From: Ancylobacter pratisalsi
Lineage (GTDB): Bacteria > Pseudomonadota > Alphaproteobacteria > Rhizobiales > Xanthobacteraceae
Length of the DNA: 64,000 nt
Assembly (NCBI RefSeq): GCF_010669125.1
Contig: NZ_CP048630.1
Location: 1,178,001 to 1,242,000, forward strand
Reading direction: 5' to 3'
Within the stretch, counting starts at the first letter, position 1; each line of letters starts with the position of its first letter. This document shows positions 35,629 through 45,389 of the stretch, in pieces. A program made the translations under genes and the position numbers. A model generated the notes under the pieces. That model was not told where the DNA came from. It saw nothing but the letters and a program-made list of their open reading frames with translations, and ran no database searches.

Positions 35629-36903
35629 ATGAAGATTTCACGCGCACTCACCTGTCTCGCCACAGGCATCACGCTGGCGATGACCGCGTCCGTCGCCCCG
35701 GCCGCCGATCTGCAGATCGTCTCAGGTGCCGTGGGGCGCGACATTCAGGTGTTGCGCGAGAATCTGGACCGCTTCCAGGAGTTGACCGGGCACAAGGTCA
35801 CCATCGTCGAGATGCCCTCCTCCTCGACCGACCAGTTCGCGCAGTACCGCCTGTGGCTGTCGGCCGGCAATAGCGACATCGACGTTTACCGTACCGACAT
35901 CATCTGGGCGCCGCAGATCGCCGAGCACCTGCTCGACCTCTCAAAGTACGAGAAGGCCAGCGCCGCCTCCAAGGCGCACTTCCCCTCGATCATCCAGTCA
36001 CAGACGGTGGCGGGCAAGCTGGTCGCGCTGCCCTATTACACCGACGCCCCGGCGCTGTTCTATCGCACCGACCTGCTCGAAAAGTACAAGCTCGATGTGC
36101 CCAAGACCTGGGACGAACTTGCCAGCACGGCCAAGACGATCCAGGACGGCGAGCGCAAGGCGGGCGCGGGCAACATCCATGGCTACGTGTTCCAGGCCGC
36201 CGCCTATGAGGGCCTCACCTGCAACGGTCTCGAATGGCTGGTCTCCCACGGCGGTGGGCACATCGTCGAAGACGACGGCACGATCTCGGTCAACAATGAC
36301 AAGGCCGCCGCCGCTATCGAGCAGGCGGCCTCGTGGATCGGCACCATCTCGCCCAAGGGCGTGCTGGGCTACAAGGAAGAGGAAGCGCGCGGGGTCTGGC
36401 AGACCGGCAATGCCGTCTTCATGCGCAACTGGCCCTATGCCTATGCCCTATCCAACACGGACGACAGCGCGGTGAAGGGCAAGTTCGGCGTCGCGGCGCT
36501 GCCCTCGGGCGGCGCTGGTTCGGCGGCAACCCTTGGCGGCTGGAATCTCGCGGTCTCCAAGTACACCAAGCATCCCGACGCCGCCGTGGAGCTGGTGGTG
36601 TTCCTCACCAGCGCCGAGGCGCAGAAGATGCGGGCCATCAAGAACAACAACCTTCCCACCCGGCCCGCGCTCTATGAGGACGAGGAAATCCTCAAGGCCC
36701 AGCCCAGCATCGGGCTGTGGAAGGACATCTTCGTCAACTCGACCCCGCGCCCCTCCGCGGCGACCAAGGCCGACTACAACGAGGTCTCCAAGGAGTTCTG
36801 GGACGCGGTCCACGCCACCCTGGCCGGCAAGGGCAGCGCACAGCGCAATCTCGCGCGGCTTGAAGCCCGGCTGAAGCGGCTGAAGGGCTCGGGCTGGGAC
36901 TGA
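35629..36903 (+). CDS. Sugar/osmolyte ABC transporter substrate-binding protein (family 1, ThuE/GgtB-like)
   Basis: A 424-residue periplasmic binding protein with a signal peptide (LTCLATGITLAMTASVAPA, cleaved near residue 26). Mature sequence has LQIVSGAVGRDIQVLRENLD, IDVYRTDIIWAPQIAEHLLDL, VALPYYTDAPALFYRTDLLE and AVFMRNWPYAYAL, the pattern of trehalose/maltose/sucrose and glucosylglycerol binding proteins. It is first in a four-gene rightward transport operon that precedes the glucosylglycerol biosynthetic trio. Glucosylglycerol, trehalose or sucrose are the likely ligands; context favours glucosylglycerol but this is inference. Confidence 0.88.
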   Translation: MKISRALTCLATGITLAMTASVAPAADLQIVSGAVGRDIQVLRENLDRFQELTGHKVTIVEMPSSSTDQFAQYRLWLSAGNSDIDVYRTDIIWAPQIAEHLLDLSKYEKASAASKAHFPSIIQSQTVAGKLVALPYYTDAPALFYRTDLLEKYKLDVPKTWDELASTAKTIQDGERKAGAGNIHGYVFQAAAYEGLTCNGLEWLVSHGGGHIVEDDGTISVNNDKAAAAIEQAASWIGTISPKGVLGYKEEEARGVWQTGNAVFMRNWPYAYALSNTDDSAVKGKFGVAALPSGGAGSAATLGGWNLAVSKYTKHPDAAVELVVFLTSAEAQKMRAIKNNNLPTRPALYEDEEILKAQPSIGLWKDIFVNSTPRPSAATKADYNEVSKEFWDAVHATLAGKGSAQRNLARLEARLKRLKGSGWD

Positions 36904-36920
36904 CGTCCGGCGAGCTTCAC

Positions 36921-37859
36921 ATGACCAGACCTTCGGCCCGGGGCCTCACCATCAGCGCGCAGCGGCGCCGCGCCGCCGCGCTCTTTCTCGCGCCCATGCT
37001 TGTGGTGTTGCTGCTGGTGGCCGGCTGGCCGCTGCTGCGCACGGTGTGGTTCGGCTTCACCGATGCCTCGCTGGGTGATCCCGGCCGTGCGCACTGGGTC
37101 GGCTTCGCCAACTATCTGGAATGGTTTTCCTATGGCGAGGACGATGGCGAGTGGGTCGGCCTGCTGGTCGATGACGAATGGTGGCGGGCGGTCTGGAATA
37201 CACTGGTCTTCACCTTCGTCACCGTGTCGATCGAGACCACGCTCGGTCTCATCGTCGCCATGGTGCTCAATGTGAGGTTCCCGCTGCGCGGGCTGGTGCG
37301 CGCCGCCGTGCTCATCCCCTGGGCCATTCCCACGGTGGTTTCGGCCAAGATGTGGGCGTGGATGCTCAACGACCAGTTCGGCATCATCAACGATCTCGGG
37401 ATGAAGCTCGGGCTGCTCTCCGCCCCGGTGGCGTGGGTCGCCTCGTCTGAAACGGCGATGATCGCGGTGATGCTGGTCGACATATGGAAGTCGACGCCCT
37501 TCATGGCCCTGCTGATCCTGGCCGGTCTTCAGATGATCCCCGAGGACATCTACGAGGCGGCGAAGATCGACGGGGTAAATCCGCTGCTCACCTTCTGGCG
37601 GGTGACGCTGCCCCTCGCCGCGCCCGCGATCCTCGTCGCCGTGATCTTCCGTGCGCTGGATGCGCTGCGCGTCTTCGACATCATCTACGTGCTGACCCCG
37701 AACAACGCCGAGACCCGCACCATGTCGGTCTTCGTGCAGCAGAACCTGTTCCAGTTCGACCAGTTCGCCTATGGCTCGGCGGCCTCGACGCTGCTGTTCC
37801 TGGTGATCGCCTTCATCACGCTCGGCTACATCCGGGCCGCCCGGCTTAACCTGGACTGA
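36921..37859 (+). CDS. Sugar ABC transporter permease (MalF/ThuF/GgtC-like)
   Basis: A 312-residue inner-membrane permease with six main hydrophobic segments, starting with FLAPMLVVLLLVAGWPLL. The EAA loop EAAKIDGVNPLLTFWRVTLP near residue 213 contacts the ATPase. PILNET-like AIPTVVSAKMWAWMLNDQFG is typical of disaccharide permeases. It follows the binding-protein gene by 17 bp and pairs with the next permease. Confidence 0.92.
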   Translation: MTRPSARGLTISAQRRRAAALFLAPMLVVLLLVAGWPLLRTVWFGFTDASLGDPGRAHWVGFANYLEWFSYGEDDGEWVGLLVDDEWWRAVWNTLVFTFVTVSIETTLGLIVAMVLNVRFPLRGLVRAAVLIPWAIPTVVSAKMWAWMLNDQFGIINDLGMKLGLLSAPVAWVASSETAMIAVMLVDIWKSTPFMALLILAGLQMIPEDIYEAAKIDGVNPLLTFWRVTLPLAAPAILVAVIFRALDALRVFDIIYVLTPNNAETRTMSVFVQQNLFQFDQFAYGSAASTLLFLVIAFITLGYIRAARLNLD

Positions 37860-37867
37860 GGCGCGCC

Positions 37868-38692
<825 letters not shown>

Positions 38693-38717
38693 AACCCGGG
38701 AAAGGACAGAGCCTGCC

Positions 38718-39794
38718 ATGGCGCAGCTGACGCTCAGGAATCTCACCAAGTCATTCGGCCGCAGCGAGATCATCCACGGCATCGACCTCGACGTCGCCAA
38801 GGGCGAATTCGTGGTCTTCGTCGGCCCTTCGGGCTGTGGAAAGTCGACCCTGCTGCGGCTGATCGCGGGGCTGGAGGAGATCACCTCGGGCGAGCTGATG
38901 TTCGACGGCGAGCGGGTGAACGACCTGCCGCCCAAGGAGCGCGGCATCGCCATGGTGTTCCAGTCCTACGCGCTCTATCCGCATATGAGCGTGTTCGACA
39001 ACATGGCGTTCGGGCTGAAGCTGGCGAAGAACGATGGCGAGACGATCCGCGAGCGCGTGGTCGAGGCCGCCAGACTGCTGGAGCTGGAGCCGCTCCTGGA
39101 GCGCAAGCCGCGCGAACTGTCCGGCGGCCAGCGCCAGCGCGTCGCCATCGGCCGCGCCATCGTGCGCAATCCGCGCGTGTTCCTGTTCGACGAACCGCTG
39201 TCCAATCTCGACGCCGCGCTGCGCGGGCAGACGCGGGTGGAGATCGCCCGGCTGCATGAGCGCATGCCCGACACCACCATGGTCTACGTCACCCACGACC
39301 AGGTCGAAGCCATGACGCTGGCCGATCGCATCGTGGTGCTGCGCGAGGGGCGCGTGGAGCAGGTCGGCGCGCCGATGGAGCTCTACCTGCGCCCCGCAAC
39401 GCGCTTCGTGGCCGAGTTCATCGGCACCCCGGCCATGAACATCATCCCCGCGCAGGTGACAGCGCAGGGACAGCTTCAGCCCAAGGGCGGCGCACCCCTC
39501 GATCTCGACCTGCCCGCGTCAGCCGGCGCCCTGAGCCTGGGTGTGCGCCCCGAGGACCTTCACATTGCCGAGGCAGGCGAGCCCGCGCTCTATGAGGGAC
39601 GGGTAATGCTGGTGGAGCGGCTGGGCGAGTCCCAGCTGGTGCATCTGGAGATCGGGCACGACGTTCCCCTCGTGGTGAAACTGCCGCGAACAGTACCGAC
39701 CCGTCGCGGTGAGACGCTGCGCGTCAGCGCCCGCGAAGAGGCGTTCCATCTCTTCGACGAGAGCGGGCGAAGCATCGGCAGGCCGCCGGCATAG
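38718..39794 (+). CDS. Sugar ABC transporter ATP-binding protein (MalK/UgpC/ThuK/GgtA-like)
   Basis: A 358-residue CUT1-type ATPase. Walker A is FVGPSGCGKSTLLRLIAGL, Q-loop VFQSYALYPHMSV, signature LSGGQRQRVAIGRAIVR, Walker B FLFDEPLSNLDA and switch VTHDQVEAMT. The C-terminal TOBE/MalK regulatory domain includes GVRPEDLHIAE and ends GRSIGRPPA. In cyanobacteria GgtA plays this role for glucosylglycerol, trehalose and sucrose uptake. It completes the importer; about 400 bp separate it from gpsA. Confidence 0.93.
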   Translation: MAQLTLRNLTKSFGRSEIIHGIDLDVAKGEFVVFVGPSGCGKSTLLRLIAGLEEITSGELMFDGERVNDLPPKERGIAMVFQSYALYPHMSVFDNMAFGLKLAKNDGETIRERVVEAARLLELEPLLERKPRELSGGQRQRVAIGRAIVRNPRVFLFDEPLSNLDAALRGQTRVEIARLHERMPDTTMVYVTHDQVEAMTLADRIVVLREGRVEQVGAPMELYLRPATRFVAEFIGTPAMNIIPAQVTAQGQLQPKGGAPLDLDLPASAGALSLGVRPEDLHIAEAGEPALYEGRVMLVERLGESQLVHLEIGHDVPLVVKLPRTVPTRRGETLRVSAREEAFHLFDESGRSIGRPPA

Positions 39795-40201
39795 CCGCAG
39801 TCCTACAGTTGCCGCATTGCCGCATTTCGGCCACGGACTGGACTTTTCAGGCTATTTGAGATATCCATAATAATCTTCTTGAGGGCTATGTGCCTTTCTG
39901 GGCCACCCTTCGCGCCTTTATGGTGCTTAATTCCAGGACGGGTTTCGTCGCATTTTACGCATAAGCGGGGGATCGACTTCAATTTTTGTCCTAAAGTAAT
40001 GCAATCGGACGATATATTTCTTCGGTTGCTTACAAATGGGGCGAAATAGACGCAGGGATTTGGATATTCATCTCCGCGTCAGCTTTAGTCGTTCTTCTTC
40101 ATGTGGCGGTCCGTCCGCATGGTCACACGACCATGCAAGAGATCGGTGTCGGTGGACCGGCTCCATCGCGCCCCCGCAACGACAGGAGAGATCGAACCGA
40201 T
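39795..40201. promoter_or_regulatory. AT-richer regulatory region before the glucosylglycerol operon
   Basis: About 400 bp without a supportable gene, noticeably richer in A/T at 39840-40060 than flanking DNA. A perfect palindrome GCATGGTC-ACAC-GACCATGC lies at 40117-40136, 65 bp before gpsA, able to serve as an operator or 5'-UTR hairpin. I find no convincing sigma70 pair and no EcfG-type GGAAC-N-CGTT promoter. GGAGA at 40186-40190 is the probable gpsA ribosome site. Confidence 0.5.
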
Positions 40202-41308
40202 ATGAAGCAACAGCAGGAGGTCGTTCCCGCGATTGACAGGATCGCGGTCATGGGTGGCGGAGCCTGGGGCACCGCGCTTGCCGTGACCGCCATACGCGCC
40301 GGTCGACAGGTGACACTCTGGGCACGCGAACCCGAAGTGGTCGAGGCGATCCGTACATCGCAGACCAACCCCGTCTTTCTTCCCGGCATCGAGCTGCCGC
40401 CCGGCATCATGGCGACGACCGATCTGGGCGACGCCGTGCGCGAGGCGGACGCCGTGCTGCTGGTGGTGCCGTCGCAGCATGTGCGCGAGGCCTGCCAGGC
40501 GTTGAAGCCGCATCTGTCGCCACGCCTGCCCATCGTCATCTGTGCCAAGGGCATCGAGCAGGACACCGGACTTCTGCTGCAGTCGGTCCTGGCGGACGAG
40601 CTTCCCGACCATCCCGTCGCCGTGCTGTCGGGCCCGACCTTCGCGCATGAAGTCGCGGCGGGCGAGCCGACGGCGGTGACCATCGCCTCCGACGACGTTC
40701 CCACGGCCGGCGAATCCTCGCTCGCCGCGCGGATGGCCGTCGCGCTCGGCACACAGACCTTCCGCCCCTATGTGGCCGACGACGTGACCGGGGTCGAGGT
40801 CGGCGGTGCGGTGAAGAACGTGCTCGCGCTCGCCAGCGGCATGGCCAGCGGCCTGTCCTTCGGCGCCAACACCCGCGCCGCGATCATCACGCGCGGCCTT
40901 GACGAGATCAAAAGGCTGTCCGAGGCGCTCGGCGGGCGTCGCGATACCGTGACCGGGCTGTCCGGCATCGGCGACCTGACGCTGACCTGCTCCAGCGAGC
41001 AGTCGCGCAACATGCGCTACGGCATGGGCCTCGCCATGGGGCGTTCGGCGGCGGATATCTTCGACGGCCGTCCGGTCGTCGTCGAAGGCGTTGAGAACGC
41101 GGTCTCGGTTACCGATCTCGCCCGCCGTCTCGGCGTCGAAATGCCGATCTGCGAGGCCGTGCGCGCCGTGGTCATTGACGGCATGCCGATCCAGGAAGCG
41201 GTCGCCACGCTTCTGGGCCGCCCCTTCAAGGCCGAGCCGCGCAGCATCGATCTGCTGCTCCCCGGTCCGTCCGACACGACAACCCTGATCATGGAGGACC
41301 GCAGCTGA
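40202..41308 (+). CDS. gpsA: Glycerol-3-phosphate dehydrogenase [NAD(P)+] GpsA
   Basis: Reduces dihydroxyacetone phosphate to sn-glycerol-3-phosphate. The 368-residue protein has IAVMGGGAWGTALAVTA, LVVPSQHVREACQ, VICAKGIEQDTG, VLSGPTFAHEVAAGEPTAV, GAVKNVLALASGMASGL and TGLSGIGDLTLTCSSEQSRN. These blocks are complete, with the catalytic Lys in VKNVLA. It is the first of three genes joined by overlapping stop/start codons with an HAD phosphatase and ggpS. Since glycerol-3-phosphate is the GgpS acceptor, this copy probably serves osmolyte synthesis, with a second housekeeping gpsA elsewhere. Confidence 0.93.
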   Translation: MKQQQEVVPAIDRIAVMGGGAWGTALAVTAIRAGRQVTLWAREPEVVEAIRTSQTNPVFLPGIELPPGIMATTDLGDAVREADAVLLVVPSQHVREACQALKPHLSPRLPIVICAKGIEQDTGLLLQSVLADELPDHPVAVLSGPTFAHEVAAGEPTAVTIASDDVPTAGESSLAARMAVALGTQTFRPYVADDVTGVEVGGAVKNVLALASGMASGLSFGANTRAAIITRGLDEIKRLSEALGGRRDTVTGLSGIGDLTLTCSSEQSRNMRYGMGLAMGRSAADIFDGRPVVVEGVENAVSVTDLARRLGVEMPICEAVRAVVIDGMPIQEAVATLLGRPFKAEPRSIDLLLPGPSDTTTLIMEDRS

Positions 41309-42057
41309 TGGTACTCGCCAACACCACCAAGCGGCTCGTCCTGGCCACGGATCTCGACGGTACCTTTCTCGGCGGCGACGACGCCCAGCGCGCCTCGCTC
41401 TATGACTGGATCGAGGCCCGGCGCGAGGATGTCGCGCTGGTGTTCGTCACCGGCCGCGACCTGCCCTTCGTGCGCGCCCTCACCGAGCAGGGCGTTCCGC
41501 GTCCCGATTTCGTCATCGGCGATGTCGGCACCACCATCGCCGGCGGTCCCGGCATCGAACCGATGCCCGAACTGGAACGCCCGATCGCCGAGGCGTGGGG
41601 CGACGCCAGCGAGCGCGTGCGCGATCTGCTGAAGGACGAACCGGGGCTTCGGCTCCAGGACACGCCGTTCCGCTACCGCATGAGCTATTACTACGAGCCC
41701 GAGGCGCTGCGTCCCAGCGCGCGCGCGAAGGTCGAGGCCGCGGGTTTCGACTGCATCACCTCGGCCGACATCTATTTCGACGTGCTGCCGCGCGGCATCT
41801 CCAAGGGGCCGACCCTGATCCGCCTGATGGAGCATTTCGGCGTCGCCCGCGACAAGGTCCTCGTCGCCGGCGACACGCTCAACGATCTTTCCCTTTTCCG
41901 GACGCCCTATGCGGGGGTGGCCGTGGGCAATTCGGAACCCGCGCTGGTGGCGCAGGTCTCGAACATGCCCAACGTCTATCTCAGCCCGCGGCCGGGAGCG
42001 GCGGGGATCGCCGACGCGATCGAGCGTCACGGATTCATGACCGAGGGTGCACTGTGA
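41308..42057 (+). CDS. HAD-superfamily phosphatase, sucrose-phosphatase-like (predicted glucosylglycerol-phosphate phosphatase)
   Basis: A 249-residue Cof/S6PP-type HAD hydrolase. Motif I is LATDLDGTFLGGDD (nucleophile Asp), motif II VFVTGRDLPF, the cap contains RYRMSYYYEPEALRPS, motif III Lys is in RGISKGPTLIRLMEH, and motif IV is VLVAGDTLNDLSLF. Sucrose- and mannosylglycerate-phosphatases share this architecture. Its start overlaps gpsA (TGATG) and its stop overlaps ggpS (GTGA), so stoichiometric production with both is expected. Dephosphorylation of glucosylglycerol-phosphate is the role implied by context. Cyanobacterial GgpP/StpA is a different sequence group, to my knowledge. Confidence 0.83.
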   Translation: MVLANTTKRLVLATDLDGTFLGGDDAQRASLYDWIEARREDVALVFVTGRDLPFVRALTEQGVPRPDFVIGDVGTTIAGGPGIEPMPELERPIAEAWGDASERVRDLLKDEPGLRLQDTPFRYRMSYYYEPEALRPSARAKVEAAGFDCITSADIYFDVLPRGISKGPTLIRLMEHFGVARDKVLVAGDTLNDLSLFRTPYAGVAVGNSEPALVAQVSNMPNVYLSPRPGAAGIADAIERHGFMTEGAL

Positions 42058-43586
42058 AGAAGTCAAACCTAGTCATCGTCTATCACCGCCAGCCCTATGA
42101 GGAAGTCGTCGAGGACGGCAAGATCGTCTACCGGGAGAATTCGAGCCCGAACGGCATCGTCCCCACGCTGAAGAGCTTCTTCGGTGAGGTCGAGCAGGCC
42201 TCCTGGGTGGCCTGGAAGCAGGTCGACCCGAAGGAACAGAAGACGTTTGAGCGCGTCGTGCGGATCAAGGATTCATACGGCGAGTACAATGTCTCGCGCC
42301 TGCCTCTCACCGCCCAGCAGGTGAAGAGCTTCTACCATGTCACCTCGAAGGAGGCGCTCTGGCCGATCCTTCATTCCTTCCCGGAAAAGTACAATTACGA
42401 TCCGGTGGACTGGGAGACCTTCCGCGAGGTGAACTGGCTGTTCGCGGAAGCGGCGGTGCAGGAAGCGGCGGAAAACGCCGTGATCTGGGTGCACGATTAC
42501 AATCTGTGGCTCGTGCCGCTCTACATCAAGCAGTTCCGGCCGGACGTGAAGGTGGCCTTCTTCCACCACACGCCCTTCCCCGAGCCGAGCATGTTCAACA
42601 TCCTGCCCTGGCGCGCCGAGATCATCGAGAGCCTGCTTCACTGCGACATCGTCGGGTTCCACATCCCGCGCTACGCGATGAACTTCGTCGCCACCGCCCG
42701 CAGCCTGAAGAAGGTCGACATCCTCGAAGAGATCGACGTCGAGGACGGCCTGTCGCCCTACGGCATGGCTCTTTCCGTGCCCAAGGTCGCCACGCGCATC
42801 GGCTATGAAGGACGCGAGATCTCGGTCGACGCGTTCCCCGTCGGCACCAATGTCGCCTTCATCGACGAGCTGTGCAAACGCGAGAAGACGCACGAGCGCG
42901 AACGGGAGATCAAGGCAACCCTTGGGGATCGCAAATTCATCATCTCGGTGGGCCGTTCCGACTACACCAAGGGAACCCGCGACATGCTTCTCGCCTATGA
43001 GCGGCTGCTCGCCCGGCGCCCCGAGCTGGTGGAGAAGGTCCAGCTTCTGGTCACCTCCGTCGCCGCCAATGCCGGCATGGCGGTGTACCGGAACGTGCAG
43101 CGCGAGATCGAGCAGATCGCGGGCCGCATCAACGGCAAGCATGCGACCTTCTCCTGGCAGCCGCTGGTGCTGTTCACGCAGGCGGTGCCGTTCGATGAAC
43201 TGGTTGCCTATTATCGCTGCGCGGACATCTGCTGGATCACGCCGCTGCGCGACGGGCTGAACCTTGTCGCCAAGGAGTACATCGCCGCGCGCGGGGACCT
43301 GAAGTCGGGCGCGCTGGTCCTCTCCGAATTCACCGGCGCCGCGATCGAGCTGCCCACCGCGATCATGGCCAACCCCTATTCCAACCGGAACATGGACGCC
43401 GCCATCGACCAGGCGATCGACATGGGCGCGGAGGAACAGGCGCAGCGGCTGGTCGAGATGCTGGCGAAGGTGCGCCGCTACGATTCAGTGCACTGGGCCC
43501 AGCACACGATCGAGCGCTTCAAGGAACTGCCGGACAATCCTCGCCAGGGTGCGAAGCTCGCCGCGCCCCATGGAGCCGCCGCCTAG
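42054..43586 (+). CDS. ggpS: Glucosylglycerol-phosphate synthase GgpS (GT20 family)
   Basis: Transfers glucose from ADP-glucose to glycerol-3-phosphate. The 510-residue GT20 protein begins KKSNLVIVYHRQPYEEVVED with SPNGIVPTLKSFF, the GgpS-type N-terminus that differs from trehalose-phosphate synthase OtsA. Conserved donor and catalytic positions appear in VHDYNLWLVP, VAFFHHTPFPEPSMF, FIISVGRSDYTKGTRD and ITPLRDGLNLVAKEYIA. The start is GTG 42054 overlapping the phosphatase stop. Length matches cyanobacterial GgpS (about 500), without the extra phosphatase domain of pseudomonad GgpPS, which fits a separate phosphatase gene upstream. OtsA is the alternative, but the N-terminus and the gpsA neighbour favour GgpS. 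Confidence 0.9.
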   Translation: MKKSNLVIVYHRQPYEEVVEDGKIVYRENSSPNGIVPTLKSFFGEVEQASWVAWKQVDPKEQKTFERVVRIKDSYGEYNVSRLPLTAQQVKSFYHVTSKEALWPILHSFPEKYNYDPVDWETFREVNWLFAEAAVQEAAENAVIWVHDYNLWLVPLYIKQFRPDVKVAFFHHTPFPEPSMFNILPWRAEIIESLLHCDIVGFHIPRYAMNFVATARSLKKVDILEEIDVEDGLSPYGMALSVPKVATRIGYEGREISVDAFPVGTNVAFIDELCKREKTHEREREIKATLGDRKFIISVGRSDYTKGTRDMLLAYERLLARRPELVEKVQLLVTSVAANAGMAVYRNVQREIEQIAGRINGKHATFSWQPLVLFTQAVPFDELVAYYRCADICWITPLRDGLNLVAKEYIAARGDLKSGALVLSEFTGAAIELPTAIMANPYSNRNMDAAIDQAIDMGAEEQAQRLVEMLAKVRRYDSVHWAQHTIERFKELPDNPRQGAKLAAPHGAAA

Positions 43587-43616
43587 GCGCGCGGCCGCCC
43601 GGAGCCTTTTCCCGGC

Positions 43617-43668
43617 AAGCACTGGAGCCTGTTCAGCGAACGGGCTCCAGTGGCGCGCCAAGTGCTTG
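43617..43668. terminator. Large hairpin between convergent ggpS and radC
   Basis: A 10-bp perfect stem CACTGGAGCC / GGCTCCAGTG encloses a GTTC-AGC-GAAC mini-stem. Outside it, CAAGCACT and AGTGCTTG can pair in an alternative fold. Placement between converging genes suggests a bidirectional terminator, although no T-run flanks it. Confidence 0.55.
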
Positions 43669-43707
43669 AGAACCTTCCGGCAGCGGGAGCCACGCCCTCT
43701 CCCGCCT

Positions 43708-44466
43708 TCAGAACAGCCGCAGCCCCTTCAGGCTGGCGTGGCCGCTCTTGCCGACGATGATGTGGTCGTGCACCTCGATGCCGAGCGGCTTGGCGATGTC
43801 GACGATGGTGCGCGTCATCTGGATGTCGGCGTTTGACGGCGTCGGGTCCCCGCTCGGATGGTTGTGAACCAGAATGATCGCGCTGGCGGAAAGCTCAAGC
43901 GCGCGCTTCACCACCTCGCGCGGATAGACCGGGGTGTGGTCCACCGTCCCGCGCTGCTGCACCTCGTCCAGAATGAGCTGGTTGCGCTTGTCGAGAAACA
44001 GGATGCGGAACTGCTCCTGCTCGGCAAAGGCCATGGCGGCGCGGCAATGGTCGAGCACCGCGCTCCAGGACGACAGCACCGGGCGCGCGCGAACCTGCCC
44101 GGCGGTGACCCGCTCCACCGCCGCGCCGATGAGCTTCAGCTCGGTGGTGATGGCATCGCCCACGCCCTTCACCTCGCGCAGCCGGCTGGCCGGCGCGCCC
44201 ACGACCTCGGCGAAGGAGCCGAAGCGATCGATCAGCGCCTTGGCCAGCGGCTTCACATCCGCCCTCGTCACGGCGCGGAACAGCACGAGTTCCAGCAGTT
44301 CATAATCGGGCAGCGCGTCCCCGCCGGCCTTGCGGAACCGCTCACGCAACCGCTCGCGATGGCCGATGAAATGGGCCGCCGGCTCGGCAAGGCCCTCGGG
44401 CATGGCGGCAAAAGGCACGTCCGCCACGGCGTCCGGGCCATCCGCCTGTCCCTTCCTGCGCGACAT
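43708..44466 (-). CDS. radC: RadC family JAB-domain protein
   Basis: A 252-residue RadC protein. The N-terminal UPF0758 helix-hairpin-helix part includes [20 protein letters not shown] and [19 protein letters not shown]. The C-terminal JAB/MPN domain carries the metal motif [21 protein letters not shown] near residue 200 and VHDHIIVG. Despite the historic name its repair role is unproven. It follows map by 16 bp on the same strand. Confidence 0.93.
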   Translation of the reverse strand: MSRRKGQADGPDAVADVPFAAMPEGLAEPAAHFIGHRERLRERFRKAGGDALPDYELLELVLFRAVTRADVKPLAKALIDRFGSFAEVVGAPASRLREVKGVGDAITTELKLIGAAVERVTAGQVRARPVLSSWSAVLDHCRAAMAFAEQEQFRILFLDKRNQLILDEVQQRGTVDHTPVYPREVVKRALELSASAIILVHNHPSGDPTPSNADIQMTRTIVDIAKPLGIEVHDHIIVGKSGHASLKGLRLF

Positions 44467-44482
44467 GCGGCTTCCCGCCTGT

Positions 44483-45313
44483 TCAGTGGCCCGAGCCGAA
44501 GACCGGCTTGTGGTAGCCTTTCGGCGACAGCGTGAAGATCTCGCAGCCGGTCTCGGTCACGCCGATCGCATGCTCGAACTGGGCCGAGAGCGAACGGTCG
44601 CGCGTGACCGCCGTCCAGCCATCGGACAGGACCTTCACATGGGGCCGCCCGAGATTGATCATCGGCTCCACGGTGAAGATCATGCCCGGCAGCAGTTCGG
44701 GGCCCTCGCCCCGCCGGCCGACATGGACGATGTTCGGCTCATCGTGGAACAGCTGGCCCACGCCATGTCCGCAGAAGTCGCGCACCACGCTCATGTGCAG
44801 CGGCTCGACGAAATCCTGGATCGCCGCGCCGATATCGCCCACATGCCCGCCGGGCTGAATGGCGGCGATGCCCAGCATCATCGATTCATAGGTGACGTCG
44901 ACCAGCCGCTCGGCGCGGCGCGGGATCTCGCCCACCGCGAACATCCGGCTCGAATCGCCGTACCAGCCATCGACGATCAGCGTCACGTCGACATTGACGA
45001 TGTCGCCCTCGCGCAGCGGCTTGTCGTTGGGGATGCCGTGGCAGACCACGTGGTTGATCGAGGTGCAGGTCGACTTGCGATAGCCGCGATACATCAGCGT
45101 CGCCGGCAGCGCGCCGCGATCCATGGCGAATTCGAACACCAGCCGGTCGATGTCCTCGGTCGAAATGCCCGGCTTCACCATCTCATGCACAAGGTCCAGC
45201 GCCTCGGCCGTGAGCTGGCCCGCACGCCGCATTCCGGCGAATCCTTCCGGTCCATGCAGTTTGATATGGCCGGTCTTGCGCAGCGGCGCGCTGGCCGCTT
45301 CCACGTAGCTCAT
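44483..45313 (-). CDS. map: Type I methionine aminopeptidase
   Basis: Removes the initiator Met from nascent proteins. The 276-residue metallopeptidase has [19 protein letters not shown], the ligand aspartates in [51 protein letters not shown] and [15 protein letters not shown], the full set of Map metal ligands. Start MSYVEAA at 45313 is preferred to an upstream TTG because of a GGAA eight bases away and family length. It probably forms a short operon with radC. Confidence 0.94.
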   Translation of the reverse strand: MSYVEAASAPLRKTGHIKLHGPEGFAGMRRAGQLTAEALDLVHEMVKPGISTEDIDRLVFEFAMDRGALPATLMYRGYRKSTCTSINHVVCHGIPNDKPLREGDIVNVDVTLIVDGWYGDSSRMFAVGEIPRRAERLVDVTYESMMLGIAAIQPGGHVGDIGAAIQDFVEPLHMSVVRDFCGHGVGQLFHDEPNIVHVGRRGEGPELLPGMIFTVEPMINLGRPHVKVLSDGWTAVTRDRSLSAQFEHAIGVTETGCEIFTLSPKGYHKPVFGSGH

Positions 45314-45389
45314 TGTCTGAATTCCAGAAACCAAGGTTGGGCTGAATGTAAGCCATCCACCGCCGGGCGCAAGAAAGCCGGCCCGGCTC

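Noticed and set aside
39795-40201. EcfG-type general stress promoter for the glucosylglycerol operon
   Set aside because: I could not find a GGAAC-N16/17-CGTT pair at suitable spacing; osmotic control may use another mechanism.
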